From the NCBI GenBank assembly GCA_020205615.1, contig CM035170.1, forward strand, positions 120,041,674-120,105,673: a stretch of 64,000 nt of DNA, read 5' to 3'. The first letter of the stretch is position 1, and each line of letters begins with the position of its first letter. This DNA comes from Panax quinquefolius. Taxonomy: Eukaryota > Streptophyta > Magnoliopsida > Apiales > Araliaceae. The translations under genes and the position numbers were made by a program. This document shows, one piece after another, positions 35,887 through 49,303 of the stretch. The notes under the pieces are model-generated. The model had not been told where the DNA came from. It did not search any database and saw nothing but the letters and a program-made list of their open reading frames with translations.

Positions 35887-37763
35887 TGAAAGTAGTATGC
35901 ATACAAGCCAATCATGTTTGATGATAAAGCATATACTTTGTAACAATCTTATTCATTTATTAATAAAAAGTATTAATTTATTAAAGGCTTTTAATTATCT
36001 ACATGATCTTTGTTTTATAATATGTGATAAACCCATAGTTTTAAGCAATGCTTTTAGAATAATGATGATGATCATTCTAATGAGATCTAAATTCTTAGAA
36101 AGCTTAAAACTAAAATAGTTCCCAATCATTGGATTACTAAATTGGGGATTAGTGAATCCGGATAGATTGGGTACATACGTTCTTTGCTTTCATTGGATGA
36201 GGATGATTGATCTCATGATCATTTGTGTGGAGACACTAAAGCAAGTATGTAGGTGCTTATTAGAGAATAAGTTCACTTGAGCGTTGGCTCGCTAAGGAAT
36301 ACCTAATGGAGTTTTATTTGCTGTCGATAGGAATTCCAGTAGTGATAGTAGTCTGAAGTAATCCTTGGACTTGAGATCATCATAGTATCTTGTGTATGAT
36401 GAGTTATACTTTGACTTATTCCTTAAGACCCTTAGGGTATATCAAAGGGTATGCTTGGGTATAATAAGTTATACATGGAGATAATGTATGATCGATAAAG
36501 AATCTACCACTTCTAATAAAGAAGAGAAATGTCCCATGTGATTCGATAAATGACAACCCAAAGAGTCCTTGGCGGCGAGAATAAAATTAGAAAGGAGTTT
36601 CTAATTTGCATTATTTGAGTTGTGCATTTAAGGATTGAAATACATATAATTAAATAAAATAAGACTTGACAAATAATTCCATGTCTTATATTTAATTAGG
36701 ACATTGTATGGTGGAAGGATTGAATTGTACGGTAACTATTTACTCAAAGGTTCTTTAATGATTAATGTTGAAATCTATATTATCCGGAAAGTCGTTGATC
36801 ATTGGGAGGCTTATCCCTATGTAGAATAAATATTATTTATTTAAATAAATTAATTGTTTAATTTATTTATTTAAATAAGATTAGAATTGTTCTAATTGAT
36901 TTATTCACAACCCGGTTTAATATGGAGAACCTAAAGGGTCACACCATAAAAGGAAGAATAATTATTTAAGAAGTTAATGGCATAATCGTAATAATATAGT
37001 TTAGTATATTTAATTTAATCTATGGTGATAGAATAAATTAAATAGCTTAATATTTATTATTTAATATTTTAGAAATATTAAATATAAATTAATAAGAGGA
37101 GTCTTATTAATATTATTACAATTATTATTATTTTAATTTCTAAAAGAGTTTAGAAATTAATTTAATATAAGTACTCTCATTTATTCCTAATTGGATTAGG
37201 AAGGAAAATTAGTTAAAGGAGTTTAATTAATTATCCCTAATAAGATTAGGGAGCTTAATTAATTAAAAGAATTTAATTAATTAAATAAAACCCAATTCCT
37301 TAATTGTTAAGGTGGGTTGCCCACATCTATTAATAAGAGGAGTCTTATTATGGGTGGGGGGTTGTTGACTTTTACAACGACATAATTCCAATTTGTTTGA
37401 GAGTACCATTTTCTATAGAGATAGAAAACTAGGGTTTGAGCCAAATACCCATCTTCTTGAATTCTTTATTTTTCCTTGGTGGATCACCTCTAGAGGCCAA
37501 ACGCTTGGGTGGTTAACGTTGATCTGAAGGAAGGAACCAAACCCCCTGGATTCAAGTTGAGCGAAAAAGGATTGGAGGTGAACTTGTACACGAGGAAGCT
37601 CGATCTTCAAGGTATGATTCTTATTCATTATCTTTTCGTTTAATTAATAATTGTGCGTAAAGGGTGATCCGTATATATGGTTTGTAAATTTTTAAACTCG
37701 ATTTTACACGCTTAGCATTATTTTGCAATTTAATTGCTTTCTTGAATATTACAAACCTAATAA
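35887..37763 (+). repeat. 5' LTR of C2 (about 1877 bp)
   Basis: Begins TGAAAGTAGTATGCATAC and ends AAACCTAATAA, next to the PBS. It matches 52720-54590 and both C1 LTRs. Confidence 0.9.
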
Positions 37764-37764
37764 A

Positions 37765-37780
37765 TGGTATCGAGCCAAAC
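37765..37780 (+). other. Primer-binding site of C2
   Basis: TGGTATCGAGCCAAAC: the initiator-Met tRNA complement TGGTATCAGAGCC with CAGA reduced to CGA. C1 keeps CAGA at the same place. Confidence 0.75.
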
Positions 37781-40000
37781 CTTTATGCAAATTATTAATT
37801 GTTCGGATTTGATATGTATATTGATATGTGTTTAGAATAATTTAATTGGGCATAATTTTATTGTATAAATTTAATAATAAAAAATTAAAAAAAAAATTAA
37901 GGAAGTGTCATTTTTTTTTCCAATAATCAACGTGATTAAGCGTGGCGTGGCCTTTTCGGTTTTGATATATGAAAATCAAGCCAAAAGTGAGTTAACAGCT
38001 TTTAAAAAAAAAAAAAAAAAAAAAAAATAGGCGGGGCAAATACCGAAATCAAGGATGGTGCACCAAAACCGGATATAATATATATATATGATATATATTT
38101 TAGTTATATAATATATATATAATATATATATAACCTGAAACTATATATATATATACGGTAATTATATATATATATATATATATAGTTATATATATATATA
38201 TTCTTTGTTATTATATATATATATATATAATAGTTATATATATATTCTTAATTATTATATAATTAAAATAAAAGTTTATTTTAATTTTAAAATAAAAGGT
38301 TTATTTTAATATTAAAATATAAAGTTTTATTTTAATTTTAATAATTTTATAATTAAAATAAAAGATTTATTTTAATCTTAAAATAAAAGGTTTATTTTAA
38401 TATTAAAATAAAAGATTTATTTTAATTTTAAAATTAGATTTCATGCTAACTAATTGGAGTTGAAATTGGATTCTATTTTTTCCTTAAATAAAGGAGTTTA
38501 TTTAGATATGAAATAAGATTTCATATTATTCAAAATAAAAATAAAAGTTTATTTGTGAATAGGAAAGAGAATCCTAATTTCCTTAAATAAAGGAGTTTAT
38601 TTAGATATGAAATATGATTTCATATTATTCAAAATAAAGTTTTTATTGTGAATAGGAAAGAATATCCGTGTTTCCTTTAATAAAAGATTTTTTACATGGA
38701 ATTGGATTCCATAATTAATTAAAATAAAAGAGTTTATTTTAATTAAAGATTTTTTTATGGAATTGGATTCCATAATTAATTAAAATAAAGGAGTTTATTT
38801 TGATTAAAGATTTTGATTAAAATAAAATAGTTTATTTTATTCAAAATTAGATAAATTAAAATAAAATAGTTTTATTTTGATTTAAATTTGGATTTAAATA
38901 AAGGAGTTTATTTTTATTCAAAAATTAGATTTTATACTAACTAAATTTGCCCATTAAATGATATCAATATATATATTAAATGTTTATTATTCATAAGATG
39001 AATGTTATTTATTGATGCGTATGGTGATGTGTATGATAATAAATGGGATTGATTATGGACTATTGACCAATGCGATTGGATTTTATTTTAGTTGGATGCA
39101 TGAATGTATGGGTTTTATTAAATGGGGTCTCACAGACCTCGCCTTCTCTAATTTTTCTTAATGTAAATTCTATCTCTCTCCTATGTATTTCCCTTCGATC
39201 GCTAATCAAGGTTTCTATTTATTTTAAAATAGTTATGTAATAGGAATAGTTAGAATTAATTTTGAAGAATTAGAGATCAAAAGGAGCAAGGAGCGTGAAG
39301 ACCCGTTTGTTATGGAGCCCGGTTTTAAATGTAATAGTTATATTTAAATATTATTTCTTGCACCCTTGGGGTTTGACCTTTTGGTTCACTTGGTGGCTCT
39401 AGTGAACCAAACTAGAATAAAAGTCCATAATCAATTCGGTAGAATATAGTATTCTATATGCGTATGTTATACTATATATATATTATATATTATGCAAACA
39501 TGCTTCAGCGTGTTCATTAATATGACACGTATTTTATATATATATATATGTAAATGCTACTAAAAACAAGATGAGACAAATTAATAAAACCCCTCAATTT
39601 TTTTTATATTAAGTCCTAAGCATTCAAAGATATTTGGAATATCGAACGTCGCCTTCTAGCATGATAAAATTAATAGAGTATTAAATATTTAATATGAGTT
39701 TGTTGTGTCACCACAAGGCAAATATTAAGTATTTAAGATGTTAATTTATCACATTTGATGCTTATAAAGAAAATTGAACAATATTGTTTTGTTGTGTCAC
39801 CACAAGGATGATATTTTTCTTTTTTGAATATACGGAGTGCTAGGTCGGACTTAACTTGGATAATTTTGATTCTGATGTGCCACCACCACTGATCAAAATA
39901 ATCTAAGAGGCAAAATACTGAGGAGTCATATAGTTGATGTAATTGACAAAAGTTGTCTACCTATTTATTTATATATAGTTTGTTGTGTCACCACAAAGCT
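37781..40000 (+). other. AT-rich 5' leader of C2
   Basis: No coding signal. It holds a poly-A tract (about 38005-38027), long AT runs (38060-38250), an array of AATAAAGGAGTTTATT hairpin words (38270-38930) and three GTTGTGTCACCACAA blocks (39701, 39788, 39979). Equivalent to 24000-26394 in C1, inverted. Confidence 0.7.
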
Positions 40001-40199
40001 ATTTACATTTGAAATGAGATCCTTATTCTCACTAACAAATCTTTAATTAGATTTTGCTTAGAACTATATAAGTGAGGGTAATATAGTTTGAAGAAAATAG
40101 TGGGAGATACCAATTTAAAACAAGACCTAAATTATTTTGGTAATTAATAAAAGAATGTATGTTAAAATGTTGTTAATTACAAATTCATTTACGTAATTT

Positions 40200-41000
40200 T
40201 ACAATGTCTAAAATTACTATCATCATGAAGCATATTAGATGCTAAATTAACCGCATCAATTAAACGGATTAGTTAAGGAATTTGAGAATAGTTCTCATAA
40301 GCTATCTTATGTCCTTAATACGCCTATCCTCAAGCATGGTTGCGCATAATGCCTTTGAGGAAGACATTTGCTACTTTTAGAAAGTGGCAAGATGATGCAC
40401 ATTGGCTCAATGCATCATGCTCGCATCCACGAGTAACGAGCTTCAAAGACAAGCATGAAACTATGGATGCTTCTACTATATTCCCGCACATCAAGTAGTT
40501 GATGGTGAGGAAAGTAGGGGCCGATAGATATTAGATATCTAAGGAGCTCTTCCGATCTAGAATGGCCAATGGCACTATATAGCACTATAAGAGGTCCTTA
40601 ACATTATCAATTTGATTGATCAATTAGACAACGGGTTTTGTCATGGATGGAGAGTTGAGCCAAGATTTGATCTTGCATTCACTCCCTGACTCCTTTCACA
40701 ATTGTTGTGAATTTTTATATGAACAAGCTAGATATCGCCTTTTCACGATTTGCTTAACATGTTGAAAAATGATGAGAGTCACTTTCCAACCAAGAAAGAC
40801 CATGTCTTACTGGTAGGGGCCAAAGGATCTTCTGAAAAGAAGAACGATTCAAAGAAGGTATATAAAAAGGCAAAAACAAAGGATAATAAGAATAAAACTG
40901 ATATGAATAGCAAAGGAATTTGCTTCCACTGTAATAAGCCTGGACACTGGAAAGAAACTGCAAGAAGCATCTTGCAGAGGCTAACCAAAGAAGCTTAGTG
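40200..41000 (+). pseudogene. Gag remnant of C2 with zinc knuckle
   Basis: The frame at 40750-40998 contains the spacer HFPTKKDHVLLVGAKGSS, a lysine-rich stretch, and the knuckle CFHCNKPGHWKE, where the fourth Cys is displaced by a frame change just after the His. Upstream gag sequence (from about 40200) is in other frames. Gag would bind and package element RNA. Stops make it non-functional as read. Confidence 0.65.
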
Positions 41001-42120
41001 AAGTTTCGGTTACAAATACAAATTTGTTCATGATTTAAAATAAATTTTTCTTTAAGTCAAGGTTCTACTTGGGTATTGGATACCAACTTTGGTTATCATA
41101 AATATAGATTTATGAAGGGACCAAGCAGAAGTAGAAAGCTAAACAAATATAAGTAATCCTATGTGTGGGAAATGAAGTAAAGGTTGCATATTAGCCATAG
41201 AAACTTATAGTTTAGCAATGCCTACGGGCAAATCTATTAAGTCAATAAGTTGTTATTGTATTCCAGTTCTTGTTAAAAATATTATTTCCATTTTATTATT
41301 GGACAATGAAATCTTTGGTATTATAATTAAGAACAATTGTTGTTCTATTTATAATAATAATGTTTTGTATAGAACTGGAATATTACTTGATGGATTTTGT
41401 ATACTTGACTTACGTGAAAAATATATTTTACAAATTGAACAAACTAGTATAAGAAAAGGAGATGATCATTCAAAGAGTTGAATGTGTGTATTTGCAGAAA
41501 TACAAGTGTGAATTATTTGAAAGGTTCAAAGAATTCAAAAGTGAAACAAATTGACAAAGTATTAAGATTCTTTGATTAGACCAAGGAATAAATACTTGAG
41601 CAATAAGTTTCTAGATCATCTCAAATGGTTTTCTCATAATGGACACATCCTGATACGCAATAATTGATTGATGTATCTGAATGAAAAATCATACCTTGTT
41701 GGACATGGTACGGTCCATAATGATTTTACCGACATTCCAAAGATCCTTCAGGATTATGTCCTAGAAATGGGTCAGATATCTACGAAAAGGTAACCTCAAA
41801 ATCCAAATTTCAAGACTCCATAAAAGTTATGGACTGGGAGGATTCATAATCTTAAGTATGTTAAGATAAGGGGTTGTCCAACTTATGTGAAAAAGGTTTC
41901 AAAGGATAAGCTTGGGACAAGATTTGACAAGTGTAGATTTATGGGACATCCTAAAGTAAGTTTAGGGTAAATGTTCTATAATCCTACTTAGCAAAAGGTG
42001 TTTATTGCGAAACACCCTGCCTTCTAAGATAAAGGTGTTTATCATTGAAGGGGCTAGTTGGAGGATAATAGATCTTGAAGAGCTCAAGAACCACAAAAAT
42101 ACTATAAGTCAAATAAGAGG
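41001..42120 (+). pseudogene. Protease/GAG-pre-integrase and integrase-end remnants of C2
   Basis: The frame at 41218-41481 has MPTGKSIKSI, NIISILLLDN and IIIKNNCCSIYNNN, as in C1. Immediately after it (41500-41570) come words of the integrase core (KCELFERFKEFKSE, then a Q-G-N-K-Y-L-S block), so the H-H-C-C domain and the first part of the core are missing. The integrase tail and linker (for example WRIIDLEEL near 42060) lead to the B3 insertion at 42125. Confidence 0.6.
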
Positions 42121-42124
42121 AACC

Positions 42125-44472
42125 TGTGACGCCCCCAAAATTAGGTATACGTCACCCATCTTGGGTCGCCACTTACATGGTACATAAATTCAAATACAAA
42201 CTTAATTATACATCTGTCGTGTACAATACGACATAAACTGTGAGTTTGAATACAAATATTGTCTACTAGATATTATACAAACTCAAAAAGAGTCCTCATT
42301 ATAATTATTATCACACTATTTCACAGAATAGTGAGGACTACTAATGTTATCCTCTGGACCATTACTCCGTTCCCCAGACTCGTCCCATTTATGTTCTCGC
42401 TTCCGGAAGAGAATAAAGAAAAGAAAGGGTGAGCTCAACTAGCCCAAAGAAGAAATATTATGACTAAGATAATGCGAATAAATTATCAATAGCCTTCAAC
42501 AAAGTTAAACCGATAAAATACAATAAACATCAAGTTTAATCGCAGCGGTGAACAAGCAATCCATTAAAAGAGTCAAGTAGAAAATAAAATCTACTATCTT
42601 TTCTGATTTAAAAGGTTTTTCATCATCATTATAGTTTTAGACTCAAATTTTAATAAATAATCCACATCATCGAATCACCCCCGCACTACTACCAATGATA
42701 TTCTTTAAGTATCACGACCACAATTATTCCCGCACTACGCCAAGAATAGTTGTGTATTCATTAATGGTCATGATCATGCCAACAACTCGCCCATCAATGC
42801 ACTACTACCAATCGAGGACTTTTACCACATCATTTGTAACATTACTACCATGATTACAATCAATAATCCTCGGTCATAATCATACCAAGTCCATCCACGC
42901 TTCAAAAGCCACGATGACTTTTAAAAAAAAACATGAGGATGATGACAATGATATAAGAATTCAATAAAACAAGTTCAAGAATTAAGTTATTCAGAACTAA
43001 TAACATCCAAACCGCCAACACGATCATCGCTTTGTAGAGTAAAATTCAAGAATGATCGTAAGAATATTTCCATGAAAAGATATCGGATGAAACTCAAATA
43101 TCAAGGATATTCTACTAATTTCATGGAGTATAGAAGTCAAAGTTTTAACCAACCGGGTATAATAAAGAATGGAATAACAAAAGAAATCACCACGCACGCG
43201 ATGTATCATTGCAGATGCGCAAAGTTATTCCAACATAATAATAAATAATCTAACCAAAGTCGTGAAATTCACAATCGGCAGTGATGTTCCAACGAGTAAT
43301 AATAAAGATGGAACCAGATCCTGTAAAACACACAGATAGGATATTCCAACGTGAATAATAAAATTTAACCAGTCCTAAAAACACACGCATGTGATGTTCC
43401 AACGAATAATAAAGATTTTAACCAGTCCTGTAAAACACACATGCATGTGATGTTCCAACAGTAATAATAAGAGAATGGAATAAAAGAAGATCACCAAGTG
43501 TAGGGGATTCACAGATAAAAAGTTATTCCAATGTAATAAATAAGAATGGAATAACAAAAGAAGTTCTCTTCATGAATACAAAAGAATAACACCCTTTTTA
43601 CGGGTACAACAAATAATATTCCCTACCTTAAGAAGAAGAATACTGGATATATAAGTAGTAGTGAAGTAGCGAATACTTTCTTCTTTCTCTCTATAGTTTA
43701 TCTCTCTGTAGTTTTAGTGAGTTTCAATTCGTAAGAAAATAATGAATGAATGAGCTTTCATTTATAGGAAAATAGAATGCATAAGAATTAATCCATGAAC
43801 TATCCAGATTGATTTACTTTTTAATCTGACTATCCATATTTAAAGCAAAATCTTTTAAATAAAATATAATATATTCTATTTATATAAAACATTTTACTAT
43901 GCAAACACTATGCAACACTACGCAAAACACTATGCATAATAAAATATAATATATTTTATTTATAGAATAACTTTAATAAAGTATTATGTTTTATATAAAA
44001 GATGTTTCGCTTTTATTACATTAATAATACTGAATAAAACAAAAGGTCATTATCGCTATAATAATTCATATTATTAATCGACAATAATGGAATCAAACCG
44101 GTTGACTTCTCACATAAAGATCAATAATCAATACCGCATGCTACTACGCAACCACACGACATCGCATTTCTTTTACTACCGAGTAGTTCAACAAAGATCA
44201 ACCAGAAAACTTCCGCCGTTATTTTAATAAAATATTTTTGTCGCTTTTTCAATCCGACAATAATTTCATTATTAGGGTCCACCAATGATTGAGCCATTGT
44301 ATTTAATATTCCCTCGCTAAACCGAATATTCCCCACCAATCGAATATAATATAACCACTTGATACTTTGCAAAATTTATAAATATTACCCACAATTATAA
44401 CATTATATCCATAATATTCAAAAATAATATTTATAGAAAATTCATCTTTATTTATAAAAGTCGGGTCTTACA
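42125..44472 (-). repeat. 3' LTR of B3 (2348 bp)
   Basis: In plus-strand reading TGTGACGCCCCC to GGGTCTTACA. Inverted match to B1 and B2, and near-twin of 49304-51641. Confidence 0.92.
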
Positions 44473-44487
44473 ACCTCCCTTCTTATG
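44473..44487 (-). other. Polypurine tract of B3
   Basis: CATAAGAAGGGAGGT on the minus strand, adjacent to the 3' LTR. Confidence 0.75.
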
Positions 44488-45900
44488 AAATTTCTCCTCA
44501 AAATTGTGGTACGACTGGTATGTCAAGAGGTAAGGATACCTTGATTTCATTTTATTCTAACCCCCAAGTCATTTCCTCAACATCGTGGTTCCTCCACAAA
44601 ACTTTGACTTGAGGTATAACCTCGAGCGTAGAATATGTTCCTTCTTATCCAAAATTTGAACAGAACCTCTTCATACGCCAAATCTTCCGCTATTTCGTCC
44701 GGTTCTAACTCAATAATATGGTTCGGGTCTTTCACATATTTATGTAACATGGATATGTGAAAAACGTTATGAACACGAGACATATTTGGCAGAAAAGCGA
44801 GTCTATAGGCCACGCTTCCTACTCGATCGAGGATTAAAATGGACCGATGAATAGAGGATTAAGTTTTCCTCTCTCTTTCCAAATCTTGTAACTCCTTTCC
44901 ATGGAGCAACTCTAATGAACACATGATCTCCTATATCGAATTCCACGTCCTTTCGATGAAGATCAAGATAACTCTTTTGTCGATTTTGTGAGGTTTTTAT
45001 ACGTTGTCGGATCGTTTAAATCTTTTCCGTAGTCATACGCATCAACTCCGGTCCCAACAACGCTGCTTCACCCACCTCATCCCAAAGATACCGGTGAACG
45101 ACACTTTCTTCCATACAACGCTCAAATGGAGCCATGCCAATACTTGCTTGATAACCTGTTGTTGTAGGAAAACTCCACCAATGGTAAAAACTTGTCCCAA
45201 CTCCCTTGAAATCAAGGACACAAAGTCTTAATAGATCTTCAAGAGTTTGAATAGTCCTCTCCGATTGTCCGTCCGTCTCGAGGATGATATACGCCGAAGC
45301 TAAATCGTAAGTCCGTGCCCATAGCTTTTTGCAAACTAACCCAAAATCGTGAAGTGAATCTTGGGTCTCGATCGTAACTATGGATACCTAAGATACCATG
45401 CGCACTTACAATCTCGCTTATGTACATACGAGCAAGACGTTCAAGTGTATAAGTTTCAGATTCGTGTCGGAAATGAGCGACTTGGTCAATCTATCAACAA
45501 TGACCCAAATCGCATCAACGCCTTGAGAAACCTTAGGAAGACCGCAGAATTGAAATCCATGGTAATGTGCTCCCACTTCCATTCTGGAATTTCAAGTGGT
45601 TGCAAATGGACCTTTTGGTACTTGATGCTCCGCTTTAACTCGTTGACAAGTTAGACACCTTGAGATAAACAAAGCTATCTCTCTCTCTTCATATTGCTTC
45701 CACCAAAATGTATAGACGAATATCATGATACATTTTGGTACTCCTGAGATGGATTGCAAATGGTGTGTTGTACGCCCCATCAAGATATTATACTTTAAAT
45801 CGTGGTCGTTAGAACACAAAGTCCGGAGTTGACTCTAAGTATTCCTTCTTCATCGATTCTTGCTTCCTAAGATAAGACCTCTCAGACTTTCTTCCTCATA
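44488..45900 (-). pseudogene. Integrase remnant of B3 with chromodomain-like tail
   Basis: On the minus strand in order: the zinc-binding and pre-core region at 45592-45819 (FWWKQYE, ALFISRCLTCQRVKAEHQ, where CXXC is the metal-binding pair); the core at 45239-45427 (SEIVSAHGI, DRDPRFTSRFW with the catalytic Asp neighbourhood, FSFGVYHPRDG); and the C-terminal part at 44577-44813 (VHNVFHISMLHKYVKDPNHI, ELEPDEIAEDLAYEE). These motifs match Tekay/Del chromovirus integrase. Frameshifts separate the blocks. Confidence 0.75.
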
Positions 45901-47380
45901 ATGATCACCTCCGTGTCCGTAGCTTGAGCGCCTTTAACTTTATCGATTAAAGTCGGCCTCTACTCAGATATTCGCTATCATCACACGCGTCCCCTCGAGT
46001 CTTTAACTCTATCTCCATCCTTTGCAAGTCACACAAAATGGGCCTCATATTGACAATAACGCACTCAGATTGCATACGATCTTCTACTCAATGCGCCGCC
46101 TACCACGCTCGCTTTTCCGTGATGGTATCGGATGGTATGATCATAATCTTTCAATAGTTCAAGCCAACGTCGTTGTCGATGTTGAGTTCCTTTTGAGTGA
46201 AGAAATATTTGAGGCTTTTATGATCCGTAAAGATTTCCACTTTCTCCCATACAAGTAATGCCTCCAAATTTTAAGTGTAAAGACAACAAATGCTAACCCG
46301 CATCATGAGTAGGATAATTCCTTTCATATTCTTTGAGTTGTCATGAGGCATAAAGCTATAACTTTTCCATGTTGCATGAGAACACATCCCAACCTTTGCT
46401 CAAGCATCATCAGAGATGACAAATCCTCCGAGCCGATGGTATTGTAACGTAGTCAAAAATAAATAAGTCTCCTCTCGAGTTCTTGAAAACTCTTCTCACA
46501 TTCTTCGCTTCCAACCGAACTTTCAGATCTTTTCGAGTCACCGAAGTTGATCGATGGAGTAGCGATTCGAGAAAATCCTTCCACGAATCTCCGATAATAA
46601 CCAAATAAACCGAGAAAGCTACGATTTCTACATCGATTTAGGTTGTTCCCACTTTGAATAGCTTCAATCTTTCATTGGGTCAATGATATTCCATGACTTG
46701 ATACCACGTGCCCAAGGAATGCTACTTCTTCAAGCCGAACTCGCATTTCTTCAACTCGGCATAAAGCTTATATTCACGAAGCTTTTGGAGTGTCACCTCA
46801 AGTGTTGCTCATGATCTTCACGGCTTTTGGAATAAATAAGGATGTCATCAATAAAGACGACCACAAAGTGATCTAAATATTCCTCGAATACTCGGTTCAT
46901 CATATCCATGAAGGCGGCGAGGAGCATTAGTCAATCCAAAGGACATGACTAGAATTCATAATGCCCGCATCGAAGTTCGAAAGTCGCGCTTTGGAATGTC
47001 ACGGCCGTTCTAATCTTCAATTGGTGATATCCTAACGAAGATCAATCTTTGAAAAGAATTTGGCCCTCAAATCGGGTCAAACAGTCATCAATACGTGGCA
47101 ATGGATACCTATTTTGATGGTGACATGATTCAACTCCCGATAATCAATACAAAGTCGCATACTCCCATCTTTCTTCTTCACGAATAGTAATGAAGACCCC
47201 AAGGAGAAGTACTAGGACTAATAAAGCCAATGTCTAACAATTCCTCGCATTGGGTCTTTAACTCCTCAAGTTCAATAGAGCCATTCGATATGGGGCTTTG
47301 GAAATAGGTTTTGTACCGTTTCAAGGTCGATACAAAATTCAATTTCACGCCTCTCTGGGTAGGCCAGAAGTTCTTCTGGG
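45901..47380 (-). pseudogene. Reverse transcriptase and RNase H remnant of B3
   Basis: On the minus strand the RT start is at 47178-47400 ([27 protein letters not shown]). The catalytic F-I-D-D is at 46844-46855 within [14 protein letters not shown]. The RT-RNase H connection is near 46410-46604, and RNase H continues to about 45950. All motifs lie in the right order but in changing frames. Confidence 0.72.
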
Positions 47381-47879
47381 AATACGTCAGAAATTTATTA
47401 ACAATAGAAATATCATTCAAAACCGACGTATTTTTGTTTAAATCATGACATGAGCTAAGAAAGCTTGACATCCGCTTTTCAATAAACGAATAGCTTTATG
47501 GCTTGAGATGACCGTGATTGATTTTAATGGTTTGGTCGTTTGAATTCAAGATAATAGGTTGATTAGGAATATGAAAGTTAACAACCTTACGAAAAACAAT
47601 CAATTTTGCATGATAAGTAGTTAACCAATCAATCCCTTGTAATCACGCCAAATGCAAGTATTTTTAATGAAATAAGATCGACAGTAATGTGAAGGTACCG
47701 ATTTGAACCAAACAAGACTTATAAACAAATGGATGTAATGAAGGTTTCTCCCAACGGAGTTTCCACAGATAAATCAAAGTCTAATTTCTCCTGAGTCAAA
47801 TTTAATCGATGAGCGCAAGTAGAGAAATAAAAGAATGGGTAGAACCGGATCAAATAAAGTATATAGACTTCATTAGAGT
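47381..47879 (-). pseudogene. Aspartic protease and linker remnant of B3
   Basis: Minus-strand sequence near 47585-47640 encodes GIDWLTTYHAKIDC, the same protease-RT spacer block as in A3 (GIDWLTTHHAKIDC). Linker words CHDLNKNTS and NDISIV follow toward RT. Confidence 0.65.
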
Positions 47880-49090
47880 TTATGATAAGCTTACCCGTGA
47901 TGACCTCATTCGGGTTCCTTGCTCTCTGGAGGTCACAACAAAAGCTCTCCCTTGCACTACCGGTTTTGACTTTTCTGGGACGGCCTTTGGTGCCTCTATC
48001 CTAGTTGAATTTGCCTTCGGTAAATGACAAAATCGACCTAAGTGACCTTCTCTTCCACAATTATAACATGCTTTTGACGGCATGGCACAGCGCCGGATCG
48101 ATGTGTCCCTCTTCTCCGCATTTGAAGCATATGATAGTGGTCTTTCTCCTTCCTTAATAACGGTCTTTGGTGTCGACGCCTTTCCATCATCATTGAATCT
48201 CCGCTTTCTTGAAATGTCCATTCTTATTGTTTTGCCCCGACGATTACCACCCAAGTGGTTACCGATGATCCGCCTGCTGATTCCTCCACGCTTTGTTGTC
48301 ACCGATTCGATGACTACTCTCCGGTATTATAATTTTTTCACCGCTTCTTTTTAGTCAAGGCTGACTCGTATCGCTACTCCACTAATCGAGCCCTATTTAC
48401 AACATCCTAATACAAACACGCTTTATGAGAAATAAGATGTCGACGATTCTCCGACTTCAAACCTCTTAAAAACATTCGCCCATTCTCTCTTCATTATCCA
48501 CCAAGTGGGGCGAAACCGTGATAACTCCGCAAATTTTGCCTCGTATCATGCGACACGGTCATATTGTTTTGTTCCAACTTGATAAACTTCACCTCCTTCA
48601 TGTGGTGAATACTTTCGAAAAGTATTTGTCGTTGAATGTACTCCCAGAACTTCTCCCAAGATATCTTCAAGACAAAGAGTTGAGTACGCTTTTACCAATT
48701 CCCACCAAGAATCTGCCTTCTCCAAGCAACATAAAGGCGTGAGAAGGGAACCTTTTGCTCCTCTGAACATCCCAAGACATCAAATATCTTGTAATCTGCT
48801 TTATCCATGCTTCCGCCAAGTGGTTTTAGCTTCTCCTTAAACTCCGTGGTCCCAGCTCCTTGAATTGTTTAATGGTGACCACCTCGAGAGTTTTCTGTGT
48901 TTCCACCTATGTTTTGGATGAGAGTCGCTCTCTTTTCATTGTTGCATAAATCGCATAAAGCCTCTCCGAACATTTGATCATTCATCATTTGGTCGGTGTT
49001 ATTGTTTGCATGAGGATTATCGCCTTCTCGATGCACATTATCCTCGATTATTGATATGTGGTGAATCAACGATCACCGTGTTCTCCATTG
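47880..49090 (-). pseudogene. Gag remnant of B3
   Basis: The minus-strand frame at 47880-48302 is basic and carries an intact zinc knuckle CYNCGREGHLGRFC (C-X2-C-X4-H-X4-C), then KPVVQGRAFVV. The gag core lies at about 48546-49069 in other frames, with words such as the Y-F-E/S-I-H-H-M-K-E-V-K-F-I block. Compared with A-I gag it is clearly related but not identical. Confidence 0.7.
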
Positions 49091-49285
49091 CTATTCTCAA
49101 CATTTTCGTATGTCATTTTCAGACATCGCCACAAAACAAAAGATTAATTGACATGTAACAATTATCTTTATATTCGGACCGACCAATAAAATAAAGACAT
49201 AAACTTAGGTAGGTCATACTAAATGAAAGGTATTCCCGCCTCTCCCCTCTTAGTACTATTCTCACATCTTAGCCAGGATCATATC

Positions 49286-49303
49286 CCTAAGCTCGATACT
49301 GTT
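49286..49303 (-). other. Primer-binding site of B3
   Basis: AACAGTATCGAGCTTAGGG on the minus strand, next to the 5' LTR. It is the same type as A-I and likely derived from TGGTATCAGAGC (initiator Met). Confidence 0.6.
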
